This document shows positions 14,847 to 23,075 of a stretch of DNA of 39,195 nt, in pieces. The notes under the pieces are model-generated. The model saw only the letters and a list, made by a program, of their open reading frames with translations. It was not told the DNA's origin and searched no databases. The DNA is from Cellulomonas xylanilytica. GTDB lineage: Bacteria; Actinomycetota; Actinomycetes; Actinomycetales; Cellulomonadaceae. The translations under genes and the position numbers were made by a program. How positions within the stretch are numbered: position 1 is the stretch's first letter; each line of letters starts with the position of its first letter. The DNA lies in the NCBI RefSeq assembly GCF_007989805.1, contig NZ_BJUB01000019.1, positions 1 through 39,195 of the forward strand, read 5' to 3'.

Positions 14847-15941
14847 ATGGTGGGCGAGCAGATTCGCTCAGGGCGCAGCACCGGGCACGGTGGCCTGTCG
14901 ACGGGATCCGCGGACGCGGCACGACCGGGGGAGCCGACCGACGAGGTCGTCGTCGTCGGTCGCGGACCGATCGCGTCCGCGGTCGCCGCCGCCTGGGGCG
15001 AGCACGCCCGGATCGTCGAGGAGCTCCCGGCGGACCGGCCGCAGGACGCGCTGGCCGGCGCCACGGTCGTGGTGCTCGTCGCGCACCCGGGCGACCTGCT
15101 CGCCTCGCCGGTCAAGGGCCGCCGCGAGCGTGAGGCGGCCGTCGTCGCGCACACGCAGCGCGTGCTGGCCTCCGCCCGGGCCGTCGGTGCCCGGCACGTC
15201 GTGGCGGTCGGGTCGGCCGTCGTGCACGGCGCGTGGGCCGACCGTCCCGTGATCCACGACGCCGACCCGCTCCCGCGTGCCGACGAGGCCGCCCGGGAGG
15301 GCCTGGTCGGTGACCTCCTCGCCGCCGAGGCCGTGCTGGAGCGTGCCCGGCGCCGCAAGGCCCCGCTCGTCACCGTGCTGCGCCCGGCGGCGGTCGTCGG
15401 CGCCGGGGTCGACACCTTCGTGACCCGGCACTTCGAGGCGCCGCGCCTGCTGACGGTCCGTGGTGCCGTCCGGCAGTGGCAGCTGGTGCACGTCGAGGAC
15501 GTCGCGGCCGCGGCCAGGTTCGCCGTGGAGCACCGGCTGGCCGGCGTCCTGACCGTCGGCGCGGACGACGTGCTCGAGCCGGCCGCGGTCGAGGCCGCCG
15601 CCGGGATGCGCAGGATCGAGCTGGCCGCGGCGACGGCCTTCGGCACCGCCGAGCGGCTGCACCGCGTGGGCGTGCTGCCCGCGCCGGCCTCCGAGCTCGC
15701 GTTCGTCGTGTACCCCTGGACCGTCGCGTCCGACCGGCTGCGCGAGGCGGGCTGGGCCCCGCGCTGGTCGAGCGTCGAGTGCCTGGACGTGCTGCTCGAG
15801 GGCGTCCAGGGCCGGGTCGCGGTGGCGGGGCGCCGCGTCGGCACCCGTGACGCGGCGGCCCTCGGGGCGGCCGGTGCGGCGGTGGCCCTCATCGGCACGG
15901 CGGCCGTGTGGCGCCAGGCGCGCACCCGGCGGCGGCCGTGA
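14847..15941 (+). CDS. Epimerase/dehydratase-like SDR with C-terminal membrane anchor
   Basis: 364 residues of the extended/atypical SDR type. The nucleotide-binding strand is VVVVGRGPIASAVAAAWG (about 32-49), a GxGxxA variant. The segment HVVAVGSAVVHGAWADRP holds the usual strand-5 Ser, but no clear YxxxK catalytic pair follows, so enzyme activity is uncertain. VTVLRPAAVVGAG is the typical epimerase substrate-loop start. Residues about 333-356 (a run of Ala, Gly, Leu, Val followed by WRQARTRRRP) form a single hydrophobic helix with a positive end, suggesting a tail anchor in the membrane. Its stop overlaps the GTG of the PDZ/Lon-like protease (GTGA), so the two are coupled. Confidence 0.8.
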   Translation: MVGEQIRSGRSTGHGGLSTGSADAARPGEPTDEVVVVGRGPIASAVAAAWGEHARIVEELPADRPQDALAGATVVVLVAHPGDLLASPVKGRREREAAVVAHTQRVLASARAVGARHVVAVGSAVVHGAWADRPVIHDADPLPRADEAAREGLVGDLLAAEAVLERARRRKAPLVTVLRPAAVVGAGVDTFVTRHFEAPRLLTVRGAVRQWQLVHVEDVAAAARFAVEHRLAGVLTVGADDVLEPAAVEAAAGMRRIELAAATAFGTAERLHRVGVLPAPASELAFVVYPWTVASDRLREAGWAPRWSSVECLDVLLEGVQGRVAVAGRRVGTRDAAALGAAGAAVALIGTAAVWRQARTRRRP

Positions 15942-17083
15942 ACGACGGCGGCGCCGACTCGGGGGATGATGTGGGCGTGCTCGACCAGCCCACCTCGCCG
16001 TCCGACGTCGACGACGCCTCCGGCCAGCCGGAACGCATCAGTCCTCGGTCGGTGACCCTGTCGCTGGGCATGATGCTGACGGCGCTGCTGCTCGCGGTCC
16101 TCGTGGTGCTGCCCGTCCCGTACGCCATCAGCAGCCCCGGGCCCACGCGTGACGTGCTGGGCGAGCACGACGGGACGCCGCTCATCCAGATCTCCGGCGC
16201 GGAGACCTTCGACTCGACCGGTGAGCTGCGGCTGACCACGGTCTCGGGCACGGGCGGACCGGGGTTCCCGTCGAGCGTCGTCGGCGTGCTCCAGGGCTGG
16301 CTCTCGCCCTGGGCCGTGGTGCAGCCCGTCGAGCTCCTGTACCCGCCGGACCGGACGCAGGACGAGATCGACGAGTCGAACACGGCGGAGATGGTCTCGT
16401 CGCAGGAGAACGCCACCGTCGCCGCGCTGACCGAGCTCGGCTACGAGGTGCCCGCGACGCTCGTGGTCGCGGGCACGGTCGAGGAGACCGACGCGGAGGG
16501 CAAGGTCGAGGAGGGGGACGTCATCGTCGCCCTCGACGGCACCGCGGTGCCCGACTACCAGTCGCTCATCGGGCTGCTCGGCGAGGTCGAGGCCGGGGAC
16601 ACCGTGACGCTCACCGTCCGGCGGCACGGGCAGTCGCTCGACATCCCGATCGTGACCACCGAGAAGCCCGACGGCGGTGCGCAGATCGGGGTCTTCATCG
16701 ACCCGGCCTTCGACATGCCCGTGGACGTGACGATCAGCATCGACGACATCGGCGGTCCGAGCGCCGGCACGATGTTCGCGCTCGGCATCATCGACAAGAT
16801 GACGCCGGAGGACGAGGCGAACGGCAAGGACATCGCGGGGACGGGCACCATCGACGTCACCGGCGAGGTCGGTCCGATCGGCGGCATCCGGCAGAAGCTC
16901 GCGGGCGCGACGCGGGACGGGGCGACCTGGTTCCTGGCCCCGGCCGCGAACTGCGCCGAGGTCGTCGACCACGTCCCGGACGGGCTGCAGGTCGTGCGCG
17001 TCGAGACCCTGCACGAGGCGCGCGAGGCGGTCACGGCGATCGGCGCGGGCACGACCGACGACCTGCCGACCTGCACCGGCTGA
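15938..17083 (+). CDS. PDZ and Lon-like membrane protease (YlbL family)
   Basis: 381 residues with a cytosolic acidic N-terminus, one membrane helix (about 39-64), a PDZ domain (about 170-240, GTVEETDAEGKVEEGDVIVALDG) and a Lon-type serine-lysine protease domain with Ser275 in GGPSAG and Lys320 in GGIRQKLAGA. The protease faces outside. In Bacillus the relative YlbL has been linked to control of division after DNA damage. I use the GTG that overlaps the upstream stop (GTGA); a GTG at 15977 with GGGGGA ten bases before is an alternative and would shorten the non-conserved N-terminus by 13 residues. It converges on the PPA1309-family gene with a one-base gap. Confidence 0.88.
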   Translation: MNDGGADSGDDVGVLDQPTSPSDVDDASGQPERISPRSVTLSLGMMLTALLLAVLVVLPVPYAISSPGPTRDVLGEHDGTPLIQISGAETFDSTGELRLTTVSGTGGPGFPSSVVGVLQGWLSPWAVVQPVELLYPPDRTQDEIDESNTAEMVSSQENATVAALTELGYEVPATLVVAGTVEETDAEGKVEEGDVIVALDGTAVPDYQSLIGLLGEVEAGDTVTLTVRRHGQSLDIPIVTTEKPDGGAQIGVFIDPAFDMPVDVTISIDDIGGPSAGTMFALGIIDKMTPEDEANGKDIAGTGTIDVTGEVGPIGGIRQKLAGATRDGATWFLAPAANCAEVVDHVPDGLQVVRVETLHEAREAVTAIGAGTTDDLPTCTG

Positions 17084-17084
17084 C

Positions 17085-17639
17085 CTACTCCAGCGTGCTC
17101 CGCACCGCCGCGACGAGACCGGGCACCAGGTCCGGCCCCTGACCGACCTGGTCGGCGGTGTCGTTCGCCCGGCTGCGCACCGCGCACCAGGACGGGCCGT
17201 CGCGCAGCGCGGCGACGACGAGCCGCACGTCCTGGCGCTCCGGGTGGTTCAGCAGGTACTCGAGGGCGGCCTCGGTGTCCTGGGGCATCGCCTCCTCGGC
17301 CGCCGGCGGGAGCACGACGCGCTCGACCGTCACGGCCATCCCGTCCACGGTCGACGGCCAGGACAGCCCGGCGAGGAGCGTCTCGAGGTCCGGCGCGGCG
17401 GGGAGCTCCTCCTGCTCGACCGAGGTGAGGTGCCACGGCTGCGACCGGGCGGCGGCCAGCACCGACTCCTCGAGCTGCGCGGCGAGGCCGGGCTCGGTCC
17501 GCAGCATCTCCTGCGTGCGGACGAGTGCGAACACCCGCACCGGGCCGTCCCACCCGGACTCGGCGACGTGGTGCTCGATCTCGCGGACGGAATCACCGAG
17601 CGCAGCCAGTGCTGCCGGTTCACGGGTGGTCTCACTCAC
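17085..17639 (-). CDS. PPA1309-family conserved actinobacterial protein
   Basis: 184 residues, soluble, with the family signatures RVFALVRTQEMLR (about 35-47), LSWPSTVDGMAVTVERVVLPP and RQDVRLVVAALRDGPSWCAVRSR. It is a conserved actinobacterial family found beside UPF0182 genes; no activity is known to me. There are no catalytic motifs, membrane segments or metal-binding clusters. The GTG start at 17639 lies inside one arm of an inverted repeat (17637-17672) and has no good ribosome binding site. It is divergent from the UPF0182 gene. Confidence 0.8.
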   Translation of the reverse strand: MSETTREPAALAALGDSVREIEHHVAESGWDGPVRVFALVRTQEMLRTEPGLAAQLEESVLAAARSQPWHLTSVEQEELPAAPDLETLLAGLSWPSTVDGMAVTVERVVLPPAAEEAMPQDTEAALEYLLNHPERQDVRLVVAALRDGPSWCAVRSRANDTADQVGQGPDLVPGLVAAVRSTLE

Positions 17640-17672
17640 AGGTTCATCGTCGCATTCCTGTGGGAACCTGTG
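17637..17672. repeat. Inverted repeat at the PPA1309-family start codon
   Basis: CACAGGTTC (17637-17645) and GAACCTGTG (17664-17672) are perfect 9-base inverted arms 18 bases apart. The left arm contains the GTG start of the minus-strand gene. It could be an operator for the divergent pair or an mRNA hairpin hiding the start. Confidence 0.55.
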
Positions 17673-17688
17673 CCTCGACCGGCACGTT
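17663..17688 (+). promoter_or_regulatory. Possible SigR-like promoter toward UPF0182
   Basis: GGAAC (17663-17667) is followed after 18 bases by GTT (17686-17688), matching the SigR/SigH layout. It would start transcription about 100 bases before the UPF0182 GTG. It overlaps the inverted repeat at 17637-17672. Confidence 0.3.
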
Positions 17689-17796
17689 CTCCCGTGCGAG
17701 TGGCGTGCGTCCTGTGCACGTCGCCGGCACGGATGCGACCGAGCCGGCCGTGCTCAGCTGTACTCACCTGCTGCCGACGACGAGGACTGCCCCACC

Positions 17797-20700
17797 GTGA
17801 CTTTCGGAAGCCCGCCGCCCCGCCCGAGCCCGGCGCGCCCGCGCCGACGCGGAGCGCTCGCCCCCACGCTCGTCGTCCTCGGGGTGCTCGTCGTCGCCGT
17901 GCTGATCCTGGCCCAGGTGTGGACCGAGGTCCTCTGGTACCAGCAGCTCGGCTTCGGCAACGTCATCCGGACCGAGTGGGGCACGCGCGCGGTCCTGTTC
18001 GTGCTCGGGTTCCTCGTCATGGGCGGCGCCGTCTGGTGGAGCCTGAACTTCGGCTACCGCTCGCGTCCGGTGTACGCGCCGTCCACGCAGGAGCAGGCGA
18101 ACCTCGACCAGTACCGCGAGGCCATCGAGCCGCTGCGCCGGCTCGTCATGATCGTCGGCCCCGCCGTCCTCGGGCTCTTCGCCGGGGCCGCCGCGTCGCA
18201 GCAGTGGCAGACCATCCAGCTGTGGATGCACGGCGGGTCGGTCGGGAAGATCGACCCCCAGTACGGCATCGACCTGGGCTTCTACCTGTTCACGCTGCCG
18301 GGCCTGCGGTTCGTGGTCTCGTTCCTCATGGCGGTCGTCGTGCTGTCCGGCATCGGCGCGCTGGCCACCCAGTACCTCTACGGCGGCCTGCGCGTCGGCG
18401 GCCAGCGCGGCGGTGCGCCCCGCACGACGAGGGCGGCCCGCATCCAGCTGTCCGTCATCGCGGCCCTGCTCATGCTGCTCATCGCGGCGAGCTACTGGCT
18501 CGACCGGTTCTCGATCCTGACGAAGACGGGCCGCAAGTTCGCCGGCGCCTCGTTCACCGACGTGAACGCCGTCATCCCGTCCAAGGCGATCCTGGCGGGC
18601 ATCGCGATCTTCGTCGCCGTGATGTTCATCGTCGCCGCGGTCCGCGGCAACTGGCGCCTACCCGCGATCGGTGTCGGCCTGATGGTCGTGGCGGCCGTGG
18701 CCGTCGGCGGCGTCTACCCCGCCGTGGTCCAGCGCTTCCAGGTGCAGCCGAACCAGCAGGACGCCGAGTCCGAGTTCATCCAGCGCAACATCGAGGCGAC
18801 GCTCGAGGCGTACGACCTGGAGGACGTCGAGATCACCGAGTACGACGCCGAGGTGACGGCCGAGGCCGGTGCGCTGCGCGCCGACGCGGACACCACGGCG
18901 TCCATCCGCCTGCTCGACCCGCAGATCGTCAGCCCGTCGTTCAAGCAGCTCGAGCAGATCCGCGCGTTCTACGACTTCCCCGACTCGCTGTCGGTGGACC
19001 GGTACGAGATCGACGGGGAGAGCCGCGACACGGTGATCGCCGTCCGCGAGCTGTCGCTCGAGGGTCTCGACGCGCAGCAGCGCAACTGGACCAACGACAC
19101 CACCGTCTACACCCACGGCTTCGGCGTCGTCGCCGCCTTCGGCAACACGACCGCCGGGCGCGGTGCCCCCGCCTTCTGGGAGGGCGGCATCCCGTCGCAG
19201 GGCCAGATGGGCGAGTACGAGCCGCGCATCTACTTCAGCCCGAAGGCTCCGCTGTACTCGATCGTCGGTGCGCCCGAGGGCACCCGGGCGTGGGAGCTGG
19301 ACTACCCGGCCGACGACTCCGAGGGAGCGGTGAACAGCACCTTCCCGACGCAGGACGTGTCGGCGGGGCCGTCGATCGGCAACCCGCTGACCAAGCTCCT
19401 CTACGCCTTGAAGTTCGGCTCCGAGCAGATCCTCTTCTCGGACCGCGTGACCAGCGAGTCGCAGATCCTGTACGACCGTGACCCGCGCGACCGCGTGCAG
19501 AAGGTCGCCCCGTACCTCACCCTCGACGGCCGGGCGTACCCCGCCGTGGTCGACGGCCGGGTCAAGTGGATCGTCGACGGCTACACCACCTCGGACCAGT
19601 ACCCCTACTCGGAGCCGCGGTCGCTCGACGACGCCACCACGGACTCGCTGACGGAGACCTCGGAGACGATCCAGGCGCTCCAGCCGAAGACGGCGAACTA
19701 CATCCGCAACTCGGTGAAGGCCACGGTCGACGCCTACGACGGGTCGGTCACGCTGTACGCCTGGGACGCCGAGGACCCGATCCTCAAGGCGTGGGACTCG
19801 GTGTTCCCGTCGACGATCGAGCCCATGTCCGAGATCAAGGGCAGCCTCATGAGCCACCTGCGCTACCCCGAGGACCTGTTCAAGGTGCAGCGCGCGCTGC
19901 TGGCCCGCTACCACGTCACCGACGCCGGCCAGTTCTTCTCCGGCAACGACTTCTGGGCCAACCCGAACGACCCCACCAGCAGCGTCGCCGTCCCGCAGCC
20001 GCCGTACTACCTGACGCTGCGGATGCCCGACCAGGACGAGGCCAGCTTCTCGCTCATGTCGTCGTTCATCCCGACGGGTACCAACGCACGCAATGTGCTG
20101 ACCGGGTATCTCGCGGTCGACGCCGAGGCGGGCAACGAGGACGGGAAGCCGGCGGCGGACTACGGCAAGATGCGCCTGCTCGAGCTGCCGCGCGACTCGA
20201 CGGTGCCCGGCCCGGGTCAGGTGAACAACAACTTCGTCGCCGACCCCGAGGTGTCCAACGAGCTGAACATCCTCGGTCGTGGTGACTCGCAGGTCGTCCG
20301 CGGCAACCTGCTGACCCTCCCGATGGGAGGCGGCCTGCTCTACGTGCAGCCCGTGTACGTGCAGGCCCGGTCCGGCACCACGTTCCCGCTGCTGCAGCGC
20401 GTGCTCGTGGCGTTCGGCGAGGACATCGGGTTCGCGAGCACCCTCGACGGTGCCCTGGACCAGGTGTTCGGCGGCAACTCGGGCGCCGACGCCGGTGACG
20501 CCGGCACGGACCCGGACGCGGGCGGGACCCCGACGGGCGAGCCGACCGCCGAGCCGTCGGCGGAGCCGACCCCGGGACCGACCGACGGACCGACCGTGGC
20601 GCCGACCGACCCGGGTGCCGAGACCGGCACCGAGGCGACCGCGCGCGCGGACCTCGACCGGGCTCTGCAGCAGGCCAGCCAGGCCATCTCGGACAGCCAG

Positions 20701-20805
20701 TCGGCCCTGTCGCGCAACGACTTCGCCGCCTACGGCGAGGCCCAGCAGCGGCTCGACGCGGCCGTGCAGGCCGCCCTCGAGGCAGAGGCCCGGCTCGGCA
20801 GCTGA
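17797..20805 (+). CDS. UPF0182 family large membrane protein
   Basis: 1002 residues from the GTG at 17797. A Pro/Arg-rich cytosolic start is followed by hydrophobic helices in the first 330 residues (GALAPTLVVLGVLVVAVLIL, AVLFVLGFLVMGGAVWW, LVMIVGPAVLGLFAG, FVVSFLMAVVVLSGIGAL, and more), giving about seven spans, then a large extracytoplasmic domain with conserved stretches such as NQQDAESEFIQRNIEATLEAY and PGFADL-like hydrophilic blocks. The tail (about 888-945) is a Pro/Thr/Glu/Gly-rich spacer (GEPTAEPSAEPTPGPTDGP) ending in an Ala-rich helical segment. Family function is unknown. The same neighbour order exists in mycobacteria (next to the PDZ protein). A 12-base-pair hairpin at 20815 follows the stop. 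Confidence 0.9.
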   Translation: MTFGSPPPRPSPARPRRRGALAPTLVVLGVLVVAVLILAQVWTEVLWYQQLGFGNVIRTEWGTRAVLFVLGFLVMGGAVWWSLNFGYRSRPVYAPSTQEQANLDQYREAIEPLRRLVMIVGPAVLGLFAGAAASQQWQTIQLWMHGGSVGKIDPQYGIDLGFYLFTLPGLRFVVSFLMAVVVLSGIGALATQYLYGGLRVGGQRGGAPRTTRAARIQLSVIAALLMLLIAASYWLDRFSILTKTGRKFAGASFTDVNAVIPSKAILAGIAIFVAVMFIVAAVRGNWRLPAIGVGLMVVAAVAVGGVYPAVVQRFQVQPNQQDAESEFIQRNIEATLEAYDLEDVEITEYDAEVTAEAGALRADADTTASIRLLDPQIVSPSFKQLEQIRAFYDFPDSLSVDRYEIDGESRDTVIAVRELSLEGLDAQQRNWTNDTTVYTHGFGVVAAFGNTTAGRGAPAFWEGGIPSQGQMGEYEPRIYFSPKAPLYSIVGAPEGTRAWELDYPADDSEGAVNSTFPTQDVSAGPSIGNPLTKLLYALKFGSEQILFSDRVTSESQILYDRDPRDRVQKVAPYLTLDGRAYPAVVDGRVKWIVDGYTTSDQYPYSEPRSLDDATTDSLTETSETIQALQPKTANYIRNSVKATVDAYDGSVTLYAWDAEDPILKAWDSVFPSTIEPMSEIKGSLMSHLRYPEDLFKVQRALLARYHVTDAGQFFSGNDFWANPNDPTSSVAVPQPPYYLTLRMPDQDEASFSLMSSFIPTGTNARNVLTGYLAVDAEAGNEDGKPAADYGKMRLLELPRDSTVPGPGQVNNNFVADPEVSNELNILGRGDSQVVRGNLLTLPMGGGLLYVQPVYVQARSGTTFPLLQRVLVAFGEDIGFASTLDGALDQVFGGNSGADAGDAGTDPDAGGTPTGEPTAEPSAEPTPGPTDGPTVAPTDPGAETGTEATARADLDRALQQASQAISDSQSALSRNDFAAYGEAQQRLDAAVQAALEAEARLGS

Positions 20806-20814
20806 CGCACGGGT

Positions 20815-20853
20815 CCCGGCCGGTGGAGGTGACGCACGCCACCACCGGCCGGG
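20815..20853 (+). terminator. Hairpin after UPF0182
   Basis: CCCGGCCGGTGG (20815-20826) pairs perfectly with CCACCGGCCGGG (20842-20853), starting ten bases past the stop. No T-run follows; in high-GC actinobacteria such hairpins often end transcripts. Confidence 0.6.
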
Positions 20854-20863
20854 CGCCCGCGAT

Positions 20864-20892
20864 TTGGTCCCCCCTGAGGGGTGAGGTAAGTT
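20864..20892 (+). promoter_or_regulatory. Promoter of tRNA-fMet
   Basis: TTGGTC (20864-20869) and TAAGTT (20887-20892) are 17 bases apart; transcription would begin about five bases before the tRNA. Confidence 0.65.
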
Positions 20893-20903
20893 GTAACCAC
20901 CGA

Positions 20904-20977
20904 CGCGGGGTGGAGCAGCTCGGTAGCTCGCTGGGCTCATAACCCAGAGGTCGCAGGTTCAAATCCTGCCCCCGCTA
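20904..20977 (+). tRNA. tRNA-fMet (initiator), anticodon CAT
   Basis: A complete cloverleaf: acceptor CGCGGGG with CCCCGCT, D arm GAGCAGCTCGGTAGCTC, anticodon arm CTGGG-CTCATAA-CCCAG with CAT at 20938-20940, T arm GCAGG-TTCAAAT-CCTGC. Two initiator marks are present: the first base C1 faces T72 and cannot pair, and three consecutive G-C pairs sit at the foot of the anticodon stem. CCA is not encoded (the bases after the discriminator A are CAA). It has its own promoter and a 14-base-pair terminator. Confidence 0.97.
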
Positions 20978-20985
20978 CAAGAAGA

Positions 20986-21017
20986 CGAAGGCCCGGACCG
21001 TGAGGTCCGGGCCTTCG
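20986..21017 (+). terminator. Terminator of tRNA-fMet
   Basis: CGAAGGCCCGGACC (20986-20999) and GGTCCGGGCCTTCG (21004-21017) form a perfect 14-base-pair stem with loop GTGA, nine bases after the tRNA. It also serves the convergent polymerase gene ending at 21042. Confidence 0.85.
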
Positions 21018-21041
21018 TCGTTCAGGCTGCTGACGACCGGC

Positions 21042-22007
21042 TCAGCCGTCGTCGTCCGGGGGAGCCGGGGCGCCCTCGCGCTCGTCGCGCTCGGCCCAGC
21101 CCAGCAGCGGCGCCAGGTCGAACACGGCGTGGTCGATGCCGGCATGGAGGTCGCCGAGCTCGGCGAAGCGCGCGGGGACGGTGCGCAGGGTGCAGTCGCG
21201 CGGGTCGACGGCGTCGATCTCGTCCCAGCGCAGGGGCGTCGACACCGTGGCGTCCGGAGTCCCGCGCACCGAGTAGGCCGACGCGATGGTGTGGTCGCGG
21301 GCGTTCTGGTTGTAGTCGACGAACACCAGCGAGGGGTCGCGGTCGCGCCGCCACCACGCGGTCGTGACGTCGTCCGGCGCACGGCGCTCCACCTCCCGCG
21401 CGAAGGCGAGCGCTGCCCGGCGCACGTCGCCGAACTCGTGCTCGGGCGCGACGCGGACGTAGACGTGCAGGCCCGAGCCGCCGGAGGTCTTCGGCCAGCC
21501 GACGGCGCCGAGCTCGTCCAGGACCTCGCGTGCCACGTGGGCCACCCGTCGGACGCGGTCGAACGGGCAGTCCGGCATCGGGTCCAGGTCGATGCGCCAC
21601 TCGTCGGGGCGCTCGGTGTCGGCCCGGCGGCTGTTCCACGGGTGGAACTCGACCGTCGACATCTGCACCGCCCAGATCACGTGCGCCAGCTCGGTCACGC
21701 ACAGCTCGTCGGCGGTGCGTCCGTAGCGGGGGAAGTAGACCTCGACCGTCTCCATCCACGGGGGAGCGCCGCGCGGCAACCGCTTCTGGTGCACCTTCTC
21801 GCCGGTGACGCCCGTCGGGTAGCGGTGCAGCATGCACGGGCGGTCGCGCAGCGCACGCACGATCCCGTCCCCGACGGCGAGGTAGTACGTCGCCAGGTCG
21901 AGCTTGGTCGCGCCGCTGGCGGGGAAGTAGACGCGGTCGGGGTTGGAGAGCCGCACGGTGCGGGACCCGACCTCGAGCTCGACGGCGGGTGAGCGGTCCG
22001 GGGTCAT
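21042..22007 (-). CDS. Stand-alone LigD-type polymerase/primase (PolD/Prim-PolC-like)
   Basis: 321 residues of the archaeo-eukaryotic primase fold found in the polymerase domain of LigD. Metal-binding Asp140 and Asp142 lie in RIDLDPMP; KTSGGSGLHVYVR (173-185) holds the catalytic His181; VFVDYNQNARDHTIASAYSVR is the third motif. The N-terminus LSNPDRVYFPASGATKLDLATYYLAVGD is diagnostic. No ligase or nuclease domain is fused, and no ku or ligC gene is nearby. Such enzymes fill gaps at non-homologously joined ends or act in excision repair with ribonucleotide preference. The PhzF gene ends 42 bases upstream on the same strand, so co-transcription is possible. The Asp/Pro-rich tail is not conserved. 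Confidence 0.9.
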   Translation of the reverse strand: MTPDRSPAVELEVGSRTVRLSNPDRVYFPASGATKLDLATYYLAVGDGIVRALRDRPCMLHRYPTGVTGEKVHQKRLPRGAPPWMETVEVYFPRYGRTADELCVTELAHVIWAVQMSTVEFHPWNSRRADTERPDEWRIDLDPMPDCPFDRVRRVAHVAREVLDELGAVGWPKTSGGSGLHVYVRVAPEHEFGDVRRAALAFAREVERRAPDDVTTAWWRRDRDPSLVFVDYNQNARDHTIASAYSVRGTPDATVSTPLRWDEIDAVDPRDCTLRTVPARFAELGDLHAGIDHAVFDLAPLLGWAERDEREGAPAPPDDDG

Positions 22008-22049
22008 GCCTCATTCAAGCGTGCTGCGTGCGTCCCCACCGGCTGCTCG

Positions 22050-22877
22050 TCACATCTCCTCGGCGGTCCCCGTGACGCGGACGCGGCCGTCGCGAGGGAC
22101 CTCCACGACGAGGGACGAGGGCCGACCGGCGTCCGCGCCCTGCTCGACCGTGAGGACCGTGGGCACGTCGACGTGGCCCCCCGCGCGCAGGTAGGCCCCG
22201 AGCCCGGCGGCCGCGGACCCGGTGGCCGGGTCTTCTCGGATCCCGCCGCGCGGGAACGGGTTGCGTGACGCGAAGTGCGTCTCCGACATCCGGTGGACGA
22301 CCGGCACGGTGCCGTCCCAGCCCTCGCGGTCCTGCAGCCGCAGCAGCGCCTCCGCGTCGTGGTCGAGCCGTCCGAGCACGCCTGGGCGCACCGCGACGAG
22401 CGGGTGCAGGTTGCCGCCGTGCACCAGCGCGGGCGGGAGGAGGGGGTCGAGCGCTTCCCGGTCGAGCCGCAGCGCCGCCAGGAGCTGGTCGACGAGGTCA
22501 CCGTGGAGCTCCTCGACCTCGGTGTCGACGGCCACCAGGGTGGCCCGGTCCGTGGTCACCTCGACGGGGACGAGTCCGGCGTTCGTCGTCAGCCGGACGA
22601 CGGGCGCCGCGTCCCGGTGTCGCGCCAGTGCGACTCCCGACGCGATGGTCGCGTGCCCGCAGAAGGCGATCTCGGCGCGCGGGGTGAAGTACCGCACCCG
22701 TGCCGCGTCCTGCTCGATCGCGGTGAGGAACGCGGTCTCGCTGAACCCGAGCTCCGCCGCGATCCGTCGCATGTCCGCGTCGGACAGCTCCTCCGCGTCC
22801 ATCACGACGCCGGCGGGGTTCCCCGACCGTTCGTCCGGCTCGACGGTGGTGAATGCGCGGTACCGCAGGATCTCCAT
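22050..22877 (-). CDS. PhzF-family isomerase/epimerase
   Basis: 275 residues from the ATG at 22877. The family hallmarks are SGNPAGVV (18-25), the catalytic Glu47 in GFSETAFL, FCGHATIASG, and REDPATGSAAAGLGAYL near the C-terminus. PhzF-type enzymes catalyse proton shifts on small acids (the phenazine precursor in the name-giving case); most members, as here, have no phenazine genes nearby and unknown substrates. It is the first gene of a possible two-gene unit with the LigD-like polymerase and is divergent from the DUF2993-like gene across about 200 bases. Confidence 0.88.
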   Translation of the reverse strand: MEILRYRAFTTVEPDERSGNPAGVVMDAEELSDADMRRIAAELGFSETAFLTAIEQDAARVRYFTPRAEIAFCGHATIASGVALARHRDAAPVVRLTTNAGLVPVEVTTDRATLVAVDTEVEELHGDLVDQLLAALRLDREALDPLLPPALVHGGNLHPLVAVRPGVLGRLDHDAEALLRLQDREGWDGTVPVVHRMSETHFASRNPFPRGGIREDPATGSAAAGLGAYLRAGGHVDVPTVLTVEQGADAGRPSSLVVEVPRDGRVRVTGTAEEM

Positions 22878-23075
22878 CCACCGATTCTCCGTGCGGACCC
22901 GCGCGACCGCGATGGCCACCCGGACGGCTGTGGCCTTGCCGGCAGCCCGTCTCGCGGTGCCCGAGATCGGGTGTCCCGGCCCGGGCTGTGCTTCGATCGA
23001 CGCACGACCGTGGAGCTCGTGCCCTGCCCGACGCAGCGGTCGACGTCCCACCCGCCGACGAAGGATGCACCCGCG

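Noticed and set aside
20904..21017. The tRNA gene as an integration site of a mobile element.
   Set aside because: No integrase, no repeated tRNA 3' end, and the flanking genes belong to the bacterial chromosome.
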